From: DSWT01 sp036845725
GTDB taxonomy: Bacteria > Chloroflexota > Anaerolineae > B4-G1 > SLSP01
Direction: 5' to 3'
Length of the DNA: 30,942 nucleotides
NCBI GenBank assembly: GCA_036845725.1
Contig: DAIUDK010000055.1
Location: 1-30,942 of the forward strand
Shown here: positions 29,809-30,942 of the stretch, piece after piece
Layout: every line of letters starts with the position of its first letter
How positions within the stretch are numbered: position 1 is the stretch's first letter
The notes under the pieces: generated by a model
The model's database searches: none
The model's input: only the letters and a program-made list of their open reading frames with translations
What the model was told of the DNA's origin: nothing
Position numbers and translations under genes: made by a program

Positions 29809-30942
29809 ATGAAGCATTGGAGATCGTCTGCAACGCCGCTGCCGATTATTCTTGGAGGACAAGTTAACGGCCTGGGGCTAGTAAGGGGCCTGGGGGAAGC
29901 GGGGATACCCTCGATCGTTATTGACTATAGAGCCAATATGGCTGCCAAGTCAAAATACGTACTGGCCGGCTTGCAATGTCCGCACCCGGATGAGGCGATG
30001 GATGCCTTTGTGCAATATATGGCAGAATTGGGCAGTGAACTTGGGACCAAGGGTGTATTATTTTGCACAAACGATATTTGGCTTATTCCTATCAGTAAAC
30101 ACCAACACGAACTGGAAGCCTATTATCACTATCCTATGTCCAAATGGGACGTAATTGGGCAATGTACAGATAAACAGTACTTGTATGGTCTGGCTGCCGA
30201 GGCCGGGGTGCCCTTTCCCCAAACTGTTGTGTTGCAGGGAATTCGAGATGTTGAAGCGCATAAAACGCACATCCCTTTTCCCTGGGTCATTAAGCCGGCA
30301 ATCACTGTAGGGTTTTTGGAAAAGCTCGGTTCACGCGGGCGGACATTGATTGTAAAGAATGAAAACGATCTGGCGTATTGGCAGCAACGGATTGTGACAT
30401 GTGGGTTGGAATCAGTTCCGCTGGTGTTGCAAGAAAGCATCCCTGGCGGCGCCGAGGCTTTATACACCTTGACGGCTTATTCCGATCCAAACGGGGAAAT
30501 CTTGGGATATTCCACCGGTCACAAGATCCGTCAGAATCCACCGGATGCCGGTACCATTATCTCTGGACGGGTAACGCCAACGCCTGAAATTTTTCATTTA
30601 GGTCAACGATTGATTAAGCATGTCGGATTCTATGGAATCTCCAACACCGAGTTCAAGAAAGATGCTAGGGATGGCGCATTCAAGCTTATCGAAATCAACC
30701 CCCGTCCTGGCATGTGGAATTATGCAACGACAGCAACCGGGATCAATCTGCCTTTAATGGCCTACCGGCAAGCCATAGGTGAACCTGTCAAACCGGTAGA
30801 ACCGGTAGATACCGAGTTGATCTGGTTATATTCTTATTTGGATTTTGCTCTTTCGGTATATGGGTTCCGCAAGAAAGGGCATGTGCAATATGCGCTCTCA
30901 TTGCGCCAGTGGTTAGCTTCGATTCGAGGGAAGAGGGTGGAT
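29809..30942 (+). CDS. ATP-grasp ligase, carbamoyl-phosphate-synthase-like (partial, 3' end outside)
   Basis: At least 378 codons are open to the window edge, in frame at 30942, so the stop is beyond it. The N-lobe starts LPIILGGQVNGLGLVRGL, a pre-ATP-grasp domain resembling COG3919 predicted carboligases. Next are the ATP-grasp segments: a DKQYLYGLAAEAGVPFP region at about 124-140, IPFPWVIKPA at about 157-166, LVLQESIPGGAE, and the metal-binding strand KLIEINPRPG near 303-312. The family couples ATP to ligation of a carboxylate to an amine. Such genes are often found in polysaccharide clusters. It lies 69 bases after the opine dehydrogenase gene. Ribosome site is weak (AAGAG), but the start is supported by alignment of the domain with the fold start. 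Confidence 0.8.
   Translation, partial: MKHWRSSATPLPIILGGQVNGLGLVRGLGEAGIPSIVIDYRANMAAKSKYVLAGLQCPHPDEAMDAFVQYMAELGSELGTKGVLFCTNDIWLIPISKHQHELEAYYHYPMSKWDVIGQCTDKQYLYGLAAEAGVPFPQTVVLQGIRDVEAHKTHIPFPWVIKPAITVGFLEKLGSRGRTLIVKNENDLAYWQQRIVTCGLESVPLVLQESIPGGAEALYTLTAYSDPNGEILGYSTGHKIRQNPPDAGTIISGRVTPTPEIFHLGQRLIKHVGFYGISNTEFKKDARDGAFKLIEINPRPGMWNYATTATGINLPLMAYRQAIGEPVKPVEPVDTELIWLYSYLDFALSVYGFRKKGHVQYALSLRQWLASIRGKRVD

Noticed and set aside
1..30942. CRISPR arrays, insertion sequences, prophage or toxin-antitoxin genes
   Set aside because: No regularly spaced long direct repeats, transposase, integrase or small toxin-like gene pair were seen.

Overview
The window reads as a chromosomal segment of a GC-rich bacterium, most likely a member of the Chloroflexota (Anaerolineae-like). 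That is an inference from gene content and style: a TGS-domain uridine kinase, an AIM24/TIGR00266 protein, substrate-binding proteins fused to vWA, many small stable hairpins and an uncharacterised Cys-rich protein. I see no rRNA marker, phage, insertion sequence or CRISPR array. Nearly every gene is intact; only the last one runs off the right edge.

Layout. (1) 26-3796, minus strand: tRNA-Pro(UGG) with its own promoter, a zinc-ribbon/TM/TPR/TolB-propeller protein, and a TGS uridine-kinase-family enzyme. (2) 3964-7831, plus: a small Cys-rich protein and a secreted glycoside hydrolase behind one strong promoter, then a stand-alone homocysteine S-methyltransferase domain and an AIM24-family protein. 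(3) 8055-12712, plus: DegV-type lipid-binding protein, GNAT-like protein, sulfotransferase and GPH-type sugar symporter. (4) 12839-14597, plus: a Tat-exported L,D-transpeptidase closed by a strong terminator, and a TPR protein. (5) 14704-21350, minus: a stand-alone pyruvate-kinase C-terminal-like domain, an orphan branched-chain-amino-acid-type binding lipoprotein, then a PspA-led cluster (PspA, anchored substrate-binding protein, substrate-binding+vWA protein, two-TM coiled-coil protein). (6) 21635-22836, plus: tRNA-Thr(CGU) with promoter and terminator, and a ResB-like membrane protein. (7) 22916-30942, plus: a tightly overlapping operon for uridine kinase and five enzymes that match the UDP-GlcNAc to UDP-ManNAc(3NAc)A pathway, followed by an AT-richer opine-dehydrogenase-family gene and a partial ATP-grasp ligase.

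How the parts work together. The right-hand operon probably makes a diacetamido uronic acid donor for a surface glycan; the opine dehydrogenase plus ATP-grasp pair suggests that a carboxyl group on that glycan may be decorated with an opine or amino acid. The PspA-led cluster looks like a membrane-envelope sensing or maintenance module built from solute-binding folds that have no transporter beside them.

The most unexpected non-coding signal is a set of short tandem arrays with a period of exactly 7 bases and a different unit at each locus (clearest at 3839-3866, 17456-17476 and 28280-28314, weaker at 6098-6125, 7992-8012, 14598-14653 and 21510-21537). Most lie in 5' leaders or gene junctions and one lies inside a coding region. 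They resemble in kind the heptanucleotide STRR repeats known from cyanobacteria.
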